A stretch of 64,000 bases of DNA from Dermanyssus gallinae (taxonomy: Eukaryota; Arthropoda; Arachnida; Mesostigmata; Dermanyssidae). Shown here piece after piece: positions 46,801-55,885 of the stretch. The translations under genes were made by a program, and so were the position numbers. Every line of letters begins with the position of its first letter. Position 1 is the first letter of the stretch. Where the stretch lies: assembly GCA_003439945.1 (NCBI GenBank), contig QVRM01006416.1, positions 1,346,001 to 1,410,000 on the forward strand. Direction: 5' to 3'. Below the pieces are notes generated by a model, which worked only from the letters and a program-made list of their open reading frames with translations, was not told where the DNA came from and did not search any database.

Positions 46801-48693
46801 AGCACAAAGAGCCCTACATAAGGTCATTAGGAATAATAAAATAGACCACTGAAACTCTTAGTGTGATGATGTCGAAGAAAACCCCTACGGCAAAGGGAAA
46901 ATACAGAAAGCGCCACGCACAACCGCTATTACCAATAGAAGTATCCCGACCGACTATAACTGCGCTATTTCCAGAAAAACCGCCGCTGGAATTTCAGAAC
47001 TTATCTTCGAGCTAATCTCAATCCAAAAAATTTGATTTGTGGCTGAACGCATACGGCCAAGAAAAGCACCGGGCCCAGATGCGGTTCCCCCGCAAGCAGT
47101 GCGTTTCTTTCTAGAAAAACATTCAAAGGTATTTAAACGCATGATCGACAAAATTTCACCCGCGGGAATTATCCAAAGCTGTGAAAAAGAGCACGCCTGA
47201 CCCTTAACCCGAAACCCGGTAAACCACGAGAAGACCCCTTAGCGTATTACTCTCTAAGTATGCTCTCTTGCATATCTAAGGCAGCTGAGCACGGTATTCA
47301 TAGGGTACTAGTCACAGAATTAGAAGACAAGAGAGCGCTGTCGAAAAACCCGCGTAGGTGAAATTAACCGAGAGCGGATCGGTCGCATTGTCTGGCCATC
47401 CTCACACACTTGCAAACAAAAGTGTGTCCCCCTACCTACGAGGTTCCTAGCGTCGTACCTAAGAGACTAAGCACCTACATACAACGGCGTGGACTACGCA
47501 GTCACAGCAGGGGTCCCCAAGGGACCTGTACTGGGAGCGCTAGAATATAAACTACTATGGAGTACTTAGACTACCGCATTCTTCGGTAGTTTATTATATT
47601 GCCTACGCAGACGATCGGGCACTGATCATTACCGCCCGTGACGGGGATCTGCTCGAAGGAACAGCCAACGAAGCCCTGGCGGATATCCGATAACACCTTC
47701 ACACGCTAGGTCCCAAACGGCCTGAAGCGTCCTTCACAAAATCTAAATTTACACCTGGAAGATCACCCAGTGGTACCCACGCCCATGGTCAAGTACCTGG
47801 GCATGATCCTGGATAGGGCTCCCACAAGAACACCTTACGTGCGCTCTGTAGCAAAAGTTTCAGCAGAGCCACGGAAAAGCCTCTCACGGACCATAGGAGC
47901 ACCCGACTCTCGGCGCCGTCTCTTAGCATCAGTAATAGACAGCATCATGTTATACGCCACATTCGGGCGGGAGAACACGACTATCAGAGCTACAGCACGC
48001 CGCCTCCTCAACAACACCCAAAAACCTATGGCGATCCGCATAGCGCGGCCAAGTCGCACGGCGTCCATAATAGCCATACAGGCCATCTCTAGACAAATTC
48101 CCTGGAACCCAAGTGTTAAAAAACTAGCATCCAGAAATCCCTAAATTAACTACCGGACGGAGGGAACACTAGTCAGCAGAGCAGACACCCTAAGCAAATG
48201 GAGCCAACATTGGCAAGCAGAGAGATTCACCTACGGAGTTCGACCGGATACAAAAATGTGTTGTGGAATTTTTAGTTTTGCTAGTTTGTTGCGAATGTAA
48301 ACGTATATATAAAACAACATATAAACTGTAATAAAATGCATACAACTTTTTCATATAGGTACATTTATGTCGAATTACTGACTTATACCAAAAAAATTGC
48401 ATCTACCCATTATTCTATGCTTGTCTTTCGCCACGACAAAATATTTACGTACTAGAATACAGTATATAAATACACAGATTTTCTCTCTGCGTGTGAACAT
48501 ACTTATAGCTTTATGCTTTTCTGTTGTTTTTTCTCTGTTACTTTAGCACGGCGCTAGTGATGTGTCGAACTTCGACGAAGATTTCACGCGAGAGCCAGCC
48601 GTTCTCACGCCGATTGCCGATGACGTTCTCGCCACGATGGACCAGCAACTTTTCAACGAGTTCAGCTACACCAACCCCAACATGACCACGTAG
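35693..48693 (+). CDS. PKC-delta-type (novel PKC) Ser/Thr kinase domain, six exons
   Basis: Six exons with good splice sites and matching phases (35,693-35,847; 37,591-37,856; 41,797-41,995; 43,041-43,229; 44,245-44,385; 48,547-48,693) encode about 364 residues. They hold a glycine loop LGKGSFGKV, catalytic Lys in [34 protein letters not shown] and the tail with turn-motif TP and hydrophobic motif [15 protein letters not shown] and the FTREP..LTPI tail point to the Drosophila-type PKC-delta branch. All catalytic residues are present. The residue just before FCGTP is Ala (41,960-41,962), where PKCs have the PDK1-phosphorylated Thr. No C1/C2 exon was seen upstream; instead the phase fits the giant exon at 14,037. 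Assignment to PKC-delta is from recalled family motifs. Confidence 0.92.
36040..36990 (+). mobile_element. mariner-like transposase relic
   Basis: The coding trace includes [13 protein letters not shown] near 36,216, [20 protein letters not shown] near 36,680 and then, after a poly-C frameshift, [17 protein letters not shown] near 36,789 and [12 protein letters not shown] near 36,858. The second block corresponds to the HDNARPHV motif of Tc1/mariner-like transposases, with the catalytic Asp changed to Gly. The third matches the [14 protein letters not shown] block with the third acidic residue. Stops are scattered. I could not locate TIRs. It differs clearly from the 24.7-kb mariner. Confidence 0.75.
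37057..37250. repeat. two (TA)n microsatellites
   Basis: TA runs at 37,057-37,092 and 37,225-37,250, separated by unique intron sequence. Confidence 0.95.
37591..37856 (+). CDS. kinase exon 3: N-lobe
   Basis: The exon follows acceptor CTTGTTTCAG and encodes [20 protein letters not shown] through the hinge [12 protein letters not shown]. The catalytic Lys is codon 37,636-37,638. The alpha-C Glu is in the TLVERQVL segment. Length is 266 nt, leaving two bases (AG) that are completed by G in the next exon to give Arg. The donor is AAG|GTATTT. Residues 1,774-1,861 in the full model. Confidence 0.95.
38064..38155 (+). mobile_element. RT-motif fragment between two TA runs
   Basis: Between TA runs (38,064-38,091 and 38,139-38,155) lies about 47 bp that reads [16 protein letters not shown]. 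This is the G-V-PQG-S-x-LGP-x-L block of non-LTR reverse transcriptases. It resembles the 35.46-kb fragment in DNA (CAAGGCTcTTGtCTcgGCCCGTTCT-like). Confidence 0.6.
38346..41526 (-). mobile_element. R2-clade retrotransposon, near full-length ORF, inactivated
   Basis: On the minus strand the parts of an R2 protein appear in order. They are a C2H2 zinc finger (C-x2-C-x12-H-x4-H, from 41,490), a second finger (C-x4-C-x12-H-x4-H, from about 41,263), a Myb-like segment ([20 protein letters not shown], from 41,150) and RT fingers and palm (40,566-39,169, with FADD box near 39,710). Then come a CCHC knuckle (C-x3-C-x7-H-x4-C) and a restriction-like endonuclease motif (KPDLVI...VLDAEV) in the last ORF (38,906-38,346). 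Damage includes frame changes around 41,285 and at a ten-G run (41,154-41,163), stops near 40,760, 39,835 and 39,169 and a frameshift near 38,940. The TGA at 39,835 replaces Arg of the conserved RQGDPLSP block. R2 normally inserts in 28S rDNA; the flanks here are kinase intron and TA repeat. Confidence 0.93.
41538..41606. repeat. (TA)n microsatellite
   Basis: A TA run with two short interruptions, 12 bp beyond the putative R2 start codon and therefore near its 5' end. Confidence 0.95.
41797..41995 (+). CDS. kinase exon 4: catalytic and activation loops
   Basis: The acceptor GATGCGCAG is followed by G, which completes an Arg codon. The exon encodes [34 protein letters not shown] and [10 protein letters not shown] and ends in phase 0 at GAG|GTGAGT. 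The catalytic Asp, Lys and Asn of the loop and the Asp of DFG are intact. The activation loop reads [10 protein letters not shown]: Ala 1,917 occupies the usual phospho-Thr position, with a Thr one residue earlier. Residues 1,862-1,928. Confidence 0.95.
42344..42525 (+). mobile_element. tRNA-derived SINE with 14-bp target duplication
   Basis: A 182-bp insert is flanked by perfect direct repeats TAAGTTCCTAGTCA at 42,330-42,343 and 42,526-42,539. It has a Pol III A box (TGGCGTGGTGGC, 42,355) and B box (GGTTCGAACC, 42,411) about 55 bp apart, as in a tRNA gene. A non-tRNA body and a short T-rich 3' end follow. The cloverleaf acceptor stem does not pair well, so it is a SINE rather than a functional tRNA gene. 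The perfect flanks suggest recent insertion, and it is in the same orientation as the host gene. Confidence 0.85.
42526..42790 (+). repeat. sequence related to the 35.5-kb RT fragment
   Basis: The stretch beginning GCCAGACTCAAGTT and ACACGCATCGGTAACCATCC resembles 35,532-35,575. It is probably a decayed retroelement fragment that the SINE entered. Confidence 0.45.
42829..42897. repeat. (TA)n microsatellite
   Basis: About 68 bp of pure TA repeat in intron 4. Confidence 0.97.
43041..43229 (+). CDS. kinase exon 5: C-lobe
   Basis: The acceptor CACTTTTGCAG leads into [20 protein letters not shown] and then [18 protein letters not shown]. It is 63 codons long, with phase 0 at both ends, and the donor is CAC|GTAGGT. 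DWWSFGV and DEDELFW are strongly PKC-like. Residues 1,929-1,991. Confidence 0.95.
43230..44244 (+). other. predicted intron 5 (1.0 kb)
   Basis: Unique-looking sequence to 43,769, a TA array at 43,770-43,812, then the left end of a MITE-like element. Confidence 0.9.
43770..44050 (+). repeat. (TA)n followed by left end of MITE-like element
   Basis: The TA run ends at 43,812 and is followed at once by CAGGGTCTCTCATAACCGTA and a core with TTTAAGGTTTGGTAGAATTC and TTTTTCCCAATGGAAAAAG. The reverse complement of 52,180-52,256 is nearly the same, so both are ends of one family. The far end of this copy was not found. Confidence 0.75.
44245..44385 (+). CDS. kinase exon 6: end of kinase domain
   Basis: The acceptor TGTGCATTGCAG precedes [20 protein letters not shown] and then [20 protein letters not shown]. 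It is 47 codons long, with phase 0 at both ends, and the donor is ATT|GTAAGT. It contains the RLG and HPFF elements that close AGC kinase domains. Residues 1,992-2,038. Confidence 0.95.
44800..45400 (-). mobile_element. R1-clade C-terminal fragment, antisense
   Basis: The minus-strand ORF 45,390-44,866 encodes [19 protein letters not shown], a degenerate zinc-knuckle region ([13 protein letters not shown]) and then a C-terminal helix-rich tail ([20 protein letters not shown]). This order is that of the ORF2 C-terminus in R1-clade elements. The knuckle has lost part of its Cys/His pattern. It is a second member of the family at 2,870-3,330. Confidence 0.8.
45470..46080 (+). mobile_element. possible R1-clade upstream remnant
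   Basis: Low-conservation coding traces ([15 protein letters not shown] near 45,605; [20 protein letters not shown] near 45,968) precede the R1 RT copy in the same orientation. They may derive from its ORF1 or endonuclease region. The identity is uncertain. Confidence 0.35.
46552..48260 (+). mobile_element. R1-clade retrotransposon, RT region, inactivated
   Basis: In order, with frame changes: [16 protein letters not shown] near 46,783; [12 protein letters not shown] near 47,056; [11 protein letters not shown] near 47,512; [11 protein letters not shown] near 47,599 (catalytic YADD intact); and [12 protein letters not shown] followed by a thumb-like region in the ORF 47,770-48,144. These blocks and their order fit R1-clade ORF2. 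The RT core is nearly complete, but stops and frameshifts break it. The C-terminal zinc knuckle is not present in sense orientation. Confidence 0.85.
48547..48693 (+). CDS. kinase exon 7: AGC C-terminal tail and stop
   Basis: The acceptor TGTTACTTTAG leads into [20 protein letters not shown] and TPIADDV and ends [13 protein letters not shown] followed by TAG (48,691-48,693). TP is the turn-motif site and FNEFSY the hydrophobic motif, with Ser at the phosphoacceptor. Both sites are kept, so the tail should still be regulated by phosphorylation even though the activation-loop Thr is shifted. Residues 2,039-2,086. Confidence 0.95.
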   Translation, partial: HGASDVSNFDEDFTREPAVLTPIADDVLATMDQQLFNEFSYTNPNMTT

Positions 48694-49015
48694 TCCACTA
48701 CCAACCCTCTGGCAAAAAACCTCCGCTGCAGCCTTCGAGTGGCAAGATAGATAGAACGAGACGGGAAGATAGATACGCCTAGGCTATGCCAGACACTAAC
48801 ACCTAGTGAACACCGTGTATAGCCGTAAACTCTACGGGCCAGCCAAGACGTCGCCTATTTTTTTACGTGGGAGCACGTAGTGGTTACAAATTTAGTTTTG
48901 GGAGGCTGGCTATTATAATACAATGCTGATCCGGTCTGTATGCACGTGTTATCGTGTACATTACTTAGCATTGAAGCAGCGAGAAGAGAATACTTAACGT
49001 CCTACGTCGGCGCTA

Positions 49016-49049
<34 letters not shown>

Positions 49050-49375
49050 GAAATAATCGGTATTTTTATGAAGGTGACCCAAACGACCACATATAGCCAA
49101 CGCGTAAACGCTCCCAGTGTCAGCTGATTGAAGAGCCTAGATATGGGATATAGAACCCTAACACGGCAAATCATCCGCTTAGCGACCCCTGTTATATGTT
49201 AATCCCCGTCCCTGTAAACAAAGCGCTCGAAACCTCATGTATCAGCTGGACGTGTACCATACGAACATGCAGAAGTTACATACGCTTGTATATACCGTGT
49301 AAATTGTGTGCGCTAGCAAACCCGCTACGCGCAACCCGCAACGCTAATAAAGAACTGACTGGACATCTATGAGAA
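48694..49375 (+). other. probable 3' UTR of the kinase gene
   Basis: It extends from the stop codon to a poly(A) signal AATAAA at 49,346-49,351. A TA microsatellite lies inside it at 49,018-49,047. The true end could be earlier or later; this is the first canonical hexamer that I see in the segment. Confidence 0.5.
49346..49351 (+). terminator. candidate polyadenylation signal
   Basis: AATAAA lies about 650 bp after the kinase stop codon and is followed within 30-60 bases by GT-rich and T-rich sequence. Confidence 0.5.
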
Positions 49376-51355
49376 CACGCGACGTACTATCATCACATGT
49401 TATTCTTCGATAGCGGTATTTCTTCGTTCAAAATGTTTGAGTCACGTTTCTTCGAGTGTGCTCATTGATTGCTGCCATCGTAAACTTAATCTATTGTAAA
49501 CTGAAATTCATCGCCAATATGGGATGAGTGACTATAGACGTTGCGACACAAGACACAGCCTAATTTCGAAAACCATTGGTTTTTGGGTTGGTCGGAGATA
49601 CGGTACTACGCCAGCTTCGGCCATAATGTCTGCTACCTCTGCTGCGTTATGCTTTCGCATCTGTGAAATCCTTACGTCAATAGCTGAGCGGCTGAAAGGA
49701 GACCAGCTAATGGTACATTTTAACCATCTCGTGCGCCTCGAAGCTCGTGAGTGGATGTGTATCTAGGGTGTAGTCAATGACGGAGGATTACTGGAGGACT
49801 TTCTTATGTGAACAACTCTTCCATGTGAACTGGTCAGTCTTCTTTGGAAGATAACCTACCAATTAGGTGATATTTATCGACGGAACGCAGGTGGTAATGG
49901 CGGAGGTGATCAAAGTATAAAAGCAGGTATGGCGATACCGGCGCAACATATACCCACCGTTTGAGAGCTATTTTTCGTAAAATTTACAGACCCGGCTTAA
50001 AGTTATATGACGGAATAAATCTTTGAAAACGGCGGGGATAGCCAATGTTACTTATTGTTCTGTTACAGTAGCCAACTGACGATGATTCTAGGTAAGTTGA
50101 CCAAATATGTTTAACCAATCCAATGTAGATGTCGCGTTCAGAAGGTAAACTTCAAGGTTTCACGACTATTATTTGCCAAAAATAAACTATGTATTGATTG
50201 AGTAACATATCAGAACGTTGAAGCCTCATTAGTAGCCACCACGCAACTTGGTGGCAAACGTCGCCTTACTTTTAACCGTTAAGAAGATTGCAGTAATTGC
50301 AGTAATAATAAACCGTTAATAAGATTGCAGGATAAAATATGGGTAAAATAATGCCGCTGCATATTTAACAATGTAATATAAATACAGGCTGAACGAGCAT
50401 ACCGGTACCTTGGAATTGTACAAAATGTGTTTCGTACATTTTTACACAATTCTAGTTTTTTGGATAATTTTAATTACATTAAACTCTAATTTAAAACAGC
50501 CTTTAGCGACCAAAATAGCCTACCGGAGCAACAACAGGAGTGACAACACAAAGCAAGGAGAGCAATGCGTCGACGGTTGATGCAGTAATGCATACTTTAG
50601 AACGCGGTCAAGAGGAAACGTTATGCTAAGACACAGGTTATCGTGCGGAACACTAACAATTATCACACTTCAAGCTGTGCTAATAAAAAAATACCTAAGA
50701 GCGCGGTAAGTATCAGTGCGGGAAAGTATGGAAGTAACAGCATGAGGCAGTCACTGAATCTAGTCGACCCATTTGTAAGGTAAAAATAGTCGCGGTCAAT
50801 AAGACGCGGCGGCCAACAACCTGCGACTCTTGCGCCTCCCTGCGACTCTTGCGCCTCCCTGCGATTCCCGGGGACAGCTCTCGTCAGAAGGTCGTTAAGA
50901 AGGCTCGCCCACTCTGACTGTTTGATGCATGCTTAAGTAGTTTCCAGTCAGTTGGGGGACGGGGACATGACTGTTTTTTAGCGGGTTGGAGCCCAACGCC
51001 ACCGGCTCACACTTGCAGGCACCTTCCTGCTGTGGTGTACGTGTGTGCAAATGCGTTTTCCAGTTAGTCCTCTACAAAAAAAAGTCGCAGACATCGCTAA
51101 GCGACTCGCGGTAGAAGAGTATTGAAACCTCGTGGAGAACTTGCCTTGCAACGTACACGTAACGGCCGCACACCTAGCATGTTCGCATAAGCTCGCAATG
51201 ATGTTTCTAACCAGAACCGGAACGCTACCCGTAAAACGTTCAACAAGTCATTTATACCTGGGTACCGAAAGCACTATGTAACGTCTTATTTCGAAGTGAT
51301 TATGAAATTTTAAAATTCTAAAAATTGGTGATCTACTTAATTGTGCAAAATCTAC
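49376..51355. other. intergenic, nothing recognised
   Basis: Short ORFs only. There are two small local duplications: a 19-bp unit (TGCGACTCTTGCGCCTCCC) repeated twice near 50,820-50,860, and a partial one near 50,276-50,330 (GTTAAgAAGATTGCAG / GTTAAtAAGATTGCAG). Confidence 0.5.
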
Positions 51356-51359
51356 ATTT

Positions 51360-52258
51360 GCAGGTGAACCAACCCATGAAGGAGCCGATCATACCGGCGT
51401 GTTTGGCTGGTAGTTGTGCATAATCCCGAAGACACCCGACGCAAGCTAGCAAAATACGAATAATCGGATTGAGGAAAGTCATAAAAGCTCGATATGTCGT
51501 TATGTCTTACGGTGATGCTTTCACGTGCATAACCGTAAATGTTTGCCATAACGAAAGTAAATCTACGCCAAAAATTTAATGCCCACCATTTCCGCCGAGT
51601 AACAAACTTTTTTCGACGGCCATAGTTGTTATGTTTTACGTCGAGGCTTTTAGATTCAGAGCCATAACAAATTGCCAAGAAGTTTCCGCGCCCCTTCTTT
51701 CCATTGAGGAAAAATATTTTCTTGCCGAGTTTTACCAAACCTCAAAATATGTACCTTACGTTCTCATACACCCGGTACATTGCTGAAGCAGGCCAAAATG
51801 CTAGCAAGTATGCATGTCTTCACTTTTAAAATGGCTGTCGAAAAAGCTCAGTTACGAAAATAACGACAAAGAAATAAATTGCTATTGCCTGGAAATAGTC
51901 TTTTAGGCGTACATTTTTGATCAAATGACAAAATGTTCCGGTTCTGCTCGTGAAAGCTTTAGCGTAAGACATAACAACATACCGACTTTTTACGGCTTTT
52001 TTTAATCTGGCTATTCGCCTTTTGCTAGCTTTCGTCGGATGTCATTTTCGATTATGTAGATTTATTTTCTTCGTGCGTTGACTGGTTCTTTTCTGATTTT
52101 GCAATATTATGTAGGAGATAAAGACAGAATAATTACTTTTATACATTTCATCCTCACTCCTATCCAAGACATGTACGCCCCTCCTTCCATTGGGAAAAAT
52201 TATTTTCTTGCCGAGTTCTACCAAACCTTAAATTAACTACATACGGTTATGATAGACC
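51360..52258 (-). repeat. two MITE-like right ends in series
   Basis: The block CTTGCCGAGTTTTACCAAAC ends at about 51,790, and its relative CTTGCCGAGTTcTACCAAAC ends at 52,258 beside TATATA. Each is preceded by a 'CCATTG-GGAAAAAT-ATTTT' core. Both match the reverse complement of the 43.81-kb repeat. Internal similarity (CGTTATGTCTTACGGTGATG versus AGCGTAAGACATAACAAC) also suggests inverted arms. Confidence 0.7.
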
Positions 52259-52286
52259 ATGTATATAAAAAAAAAATATATATATA

Positions 52287-53085
52287 CAGGGTGTTTGGAA
52301 AAGTGTATTCAGCGTAGTACGGAATTGTAGAGCTCGTTAAACCAAATATTTTTTCCAATAGAACATGGTCTAGAAGAAGAAGTCTTGTTTCGGAATGAGA
52401 GTTAAATTACTACTATTTGTGACACTAGTGTTTTTGCCCAACATATGAGCATAGAATGTGCTGTTGCGAGACAACCAGTCATCCTAGACAGATACTAAGC
52501 ATACCGTCGTGTTCGTTTCTGAGAGAAAATTCTGCTTCTTCCGAAGAACATGTAAGGCTGGTCAGAAGACACGACACGGTCGTTTAGAAGAGAATTTGCG
52601 AAAAATAAAATTTATTATTAACTTTCACGCCAAAGACCTCAAAATCATTCTTCTGCGACCACTCACCGCGCAACTCTAACACGTTCAGGCAAATGCATTT
52701 CATGACGATCATTTTGGTAGAAAAGCTATGTCAATGCGAGCTGTGATTGCGGAGTAATTACGATTTTTCGGCCAGATGTCGAGATTGAGTGCATGCAAAA
52801 ATGACCTAGATTGCTTTTTTTTTGTTTTTTTTTTTTTGTTCTGGGAGGTTTCGGGAATGCATGATGCACATGCGCCACTAGCAGTCTGCGTGACTAGTGT
52901 GAGACTCGCAAACCCACTAAACCCGGATTCCTCCCCACCCCCCCAGGCTCGGTATTACTTTGGCATTACATCGAAGTTGTCAATGGTTGTCTCGCAACAG
53001 CACATTTTATGCTCATATGTTGGGCAAAAACACTAGTTAGAACTACAATTCCGTATTACGCTGGAAAATATTTCCAAACACCCTG
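52287..53085. mobile_element. MITE-like element with terminal inverted repeats, TA-flanked
   Basis: The left end begins CAGGGTGTTTGGAAAAGTG and the right end, reverse complemented, CAGGGTGTTTGGAAATATT. The arms match over about 45 bp. A second pair of inverted blocks lies inside (52,425-52,478 and 52,984-53,037, sharing TTTTTGCCCAACATATGAGC). The left arm carries about 85 bp that the right arm lacks. TA borders both ends. No transposase ORF is present, so it is non-autonomous. Confidence 0.85.
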
Positions 53086-53109
53086 TATATATATAAATAT
53101 ATATACTTA

Positions 53110-53594
53110 CAGAGTGACAATCAAATTTCGCCTAAAACTCTGGGGTATGGTCAAGCACGATTTGTAAAAGAAACCAACCATACTGGCGCATTCCGGGGGA
53201 AAATGTCTACATCGACTGAAATATGACTGGTCTTAGCAAGAAAAGTAACTATATGTAGAATAATAAGAATGCTTAAATAATTTTGCATACTCTTATTAAT
53301 ATAACAGTAGTCCCTTGTTCTAGCTAAGGCCAGTTAAGTATAATTCAAGACAATATAGATGTTTTCTCCCGAATGCGTCGGTATACTCGGTTTTTCAATT
53401 GAATAATGCGTTCTCTCACATCGTGCATTTGATAAACGTATGTCGGACAGCCTACCTGTAATTTCAGCTGAAAAAGCATTAAACATTCATCTCACTCCTG
53501 TACGAAACCACTTCTCCTTTCTATTTGAAAAAAATATTTTCTCACCGAGCTTGACTGTACCCCAGAGTTTTAAACAAGATTACCCGGACACCCA

Positions 53595-53595
<1 letters not shown>
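53110..53595. mobile_element. MITE-like element 2 with inverted ends
   Basis: The left end CAGAGTGACAATCAAATTTC and the reverse-complemented right end CTGGGTGTCCGGGTAATCTT are followed in both arms by AAAACTCTGGGGTA and a TCAAGC(A/T)CG core. It is about 486 bp with no coding capacity. The inner core (TGAGAAAATATTTTTTTCAA in the right arm, minus strand) resembles the core of the 43.8/52.2-kb family. Confidence 0.8.
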
Positions 53596-53677
<82 letters not shown>

Positions 53678-53678
53678 T
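53596..53678. repeat. (TA)n array
   Basis: About 80 bp of TA with one GTATA interruption. It separates MITE-like element 2 from another CTGGGTGCATA end-like sequence at 53,678. Confidence 0.95.
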
Positions 53679-53786
53679 GGGTGCATATAATACGGTTTTT
53701 ACATAATCAATAAAAAGTCCAGTATTGTTCCCTTACAATTCAGCAATATCGCAATTTATTAACGATTAGAAGTTTACACTCGAAGG

Positions 53787-53954
53787 TTGTTATTGACCAT
53801 CAGGGACCACACGACATCGCCTCTTCAGAGATTCGTCTCAGCGGCAACAGCAACAGCAGAAGCAGCAGCAGCAAAGTACCGTTTGCGTTCGATCTTACAC
53901 CAGTTGGCTCGAGCTTCCGATAAAGAACCGTTTCAGTGCGTGATCTGTGGTTAT
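53787..53954 (+). CDS. candidate orphan exon (weak)
   Basis: An open frame contains a Gln/Ala-rich stretch and ends LARASDKEPFQCVICGY immediately before a perfect donor (TTAT|GTAAGT at 53,955). There is a CVIC motif, but it is too short to assign. The start is uncertain: acceptor-like sites lie at CTCTTCAG (53,828) and TTACACCAG (53,906). The CAG-triplet content may explain the open frame. I cannot name it. Confidence 0.25.
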
Positions 53955-54101
53955 GTAAGTGGTGTTCTTTGTGGGAGGTTTCCAGCTTCGATTGTGCCCG
54001 TTTCACTAGCAATATCTAGACAGCCCACTGATATACTTCACTGGTACTTTTCGTACGACACTGCGACCATTACCGGTCCCATTTGGTCTCGTGATGTTTA
54101 C

Positions 54102-54103
<2 letters not shown>

Positions 54104-54148
<45 letters not shown>
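54104..54148. repeat. (TA)n microsatellite
   Basis: A TA run directly followed by GGGCTCTAATAACC, which again resembles a MITE-like end (compare CAGGGTCTCTCATAACC at 43.81 kb). Confidence 0.9.
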
Positions 54149-54151
<3 letters not shown>

Positions 54152-54485
54152 CTCTAATAACCAACGGTATAAATAGGGCTCGAGAATAATTTGCCCATTC
54201 TCCAACATGGTAAGCGAGGCGGCCGTCCAGCGATGATGGTGTATCTTTCCTTGTGTGCTGTTTCGCTGGATTGATTGACTCAGGTAGCTATTTTCAATAT
54301 TATGACGATGATGTTTTTTTATTATTATTATTTTTATTAGTATTATTAACATTGTTATTCTAGAGCGACGTTTTCCGGCCGCCATCCCTCCTCCCAGACA
54401 CTGCTTAGGGAGAGAGCTCAGTGCTACATAGTAGTTACTCGAGCGGTTGGCCCGCTCGCACCCAGTCGCCTATACACACATATAA

Positions 54486-54561
<76 letters not shown>
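54486..54561. repeat. (TA)n microsatellite
   Basis: About 72 bp of TA repeat. Confidence 0.97.
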
Positions 54562-54564
<3 letters not shown>

Positions 54565-55022
54565 CGTTATCGCGTTTTTGGTCTTGTCTTGTGGTCTGGT
54601 CGTTTGTTCGGGGTCGATCTGCTCGGTGCACAGCACTCAGCGTGCCGCATAGCAAATAGTGGTACACCAAAGCCTGTCGGATCTGTTGGCGCAATCCGGC
54701 AACAATGCAGCAGTAACAGAACCAGCCGTAAAGAGTGAGAGAGAGAGATCCACTCCGCTTTTGAACGTCACCACCATTGAGTTCAACTATGAGCGTAATC
54801 AACAGCGACGGCACATCTCCACCACCGTGCCTCCACTCCGTCCACGCTGTTCGGTTCGCCTTTGTCCTTCCATATTAGCGCTAATATATCGCCAATCGAG
54901 TACAACATCTCGCAACGACTTCCCAACGAGTCAATAGTTGGTTTCGAATCCTTGCGGTGCGCAGCTTAGCTTAACTCTAACATCGACGACACCATTCGCA
55001 CGGTCACCCAGAACATCAAATG

Positions 55023-55053
<31 letters not shown>

Positions 55054-55377
55054 TCCGCCCCGCTTGTAAGACATCGTTCAACAGAGACGCATAGAGAGCA
55101 GACAATGACACATGCTATGAAGTAATGATAACACTTCATGCTCACAGGTCTAAAAGTCTATACCTTTATCTCAAGCATCGCATTCGACCATGTACCAGCA
55201 TTACGTCGCGCTAATAAGGGGCAGTTGGGGTAAACTAAAAGAGATCTGGCGAGCAGTCGTTCGGTCGGAGCGATGTACCATTCAGCGCGGTGCCACGTGA
55301 GCGTGAACATATTTGGCGATGTGTTTATTGTTGGTACGTTATTTTATTTTATTTTATTTTATTGTATATTGTTCCAG

Positions 55378-55493
55378 GAGGGCTTACCGTGGCCAAATAC
55401 CCATTGCGTGAACGAGAAAACGAATACAATCAACGCGGATGGACCCCAGATCCGAAGTGGCTAACTATATTTACGAGCAAAGCAGAGCTATAA
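55378..55493 (+). CDS. candidate terminal exon, unknown protein (weak)
   Basis: A very good acceptor (long T-rich tract, then TTGTTCCAG) is followed by a short non-repetitive frame (GLTVAKYPLRERENEYNQRG, then WTPDPKWLTIF) that ends in TAA. It would start in phase 1. The composition looks protein-like and I see no repeat there, but I do not recognise the sequence. No upstream exon in matching phase was identified. Confidence 0.3.
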
Positions 55494-55659
55494 TTTACCC
55501 CTTGCTGTATCGTTCTTTCTTGTTCTCTATTTATTTTTATACACACGCATATAAATAAATGAATTACTACACATCGATCACATACGTGTGAGCATACCGT
55601 CTTTACATATTTATATATACATATTTTCGTACAGTGAGAAATCGAAACTACCAACTAGC

Positions 55660-55885
<226 letters not shown>

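Larger units (their letters stand above)
44386..48546 (+). other. predicted intron 6 (4.2 kb)
   Basis: Largely filled with R1-clade remnants in both orientations (44.8-48.26 kb). A poly-C run lies near 44,790. Confidence 0.9.
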
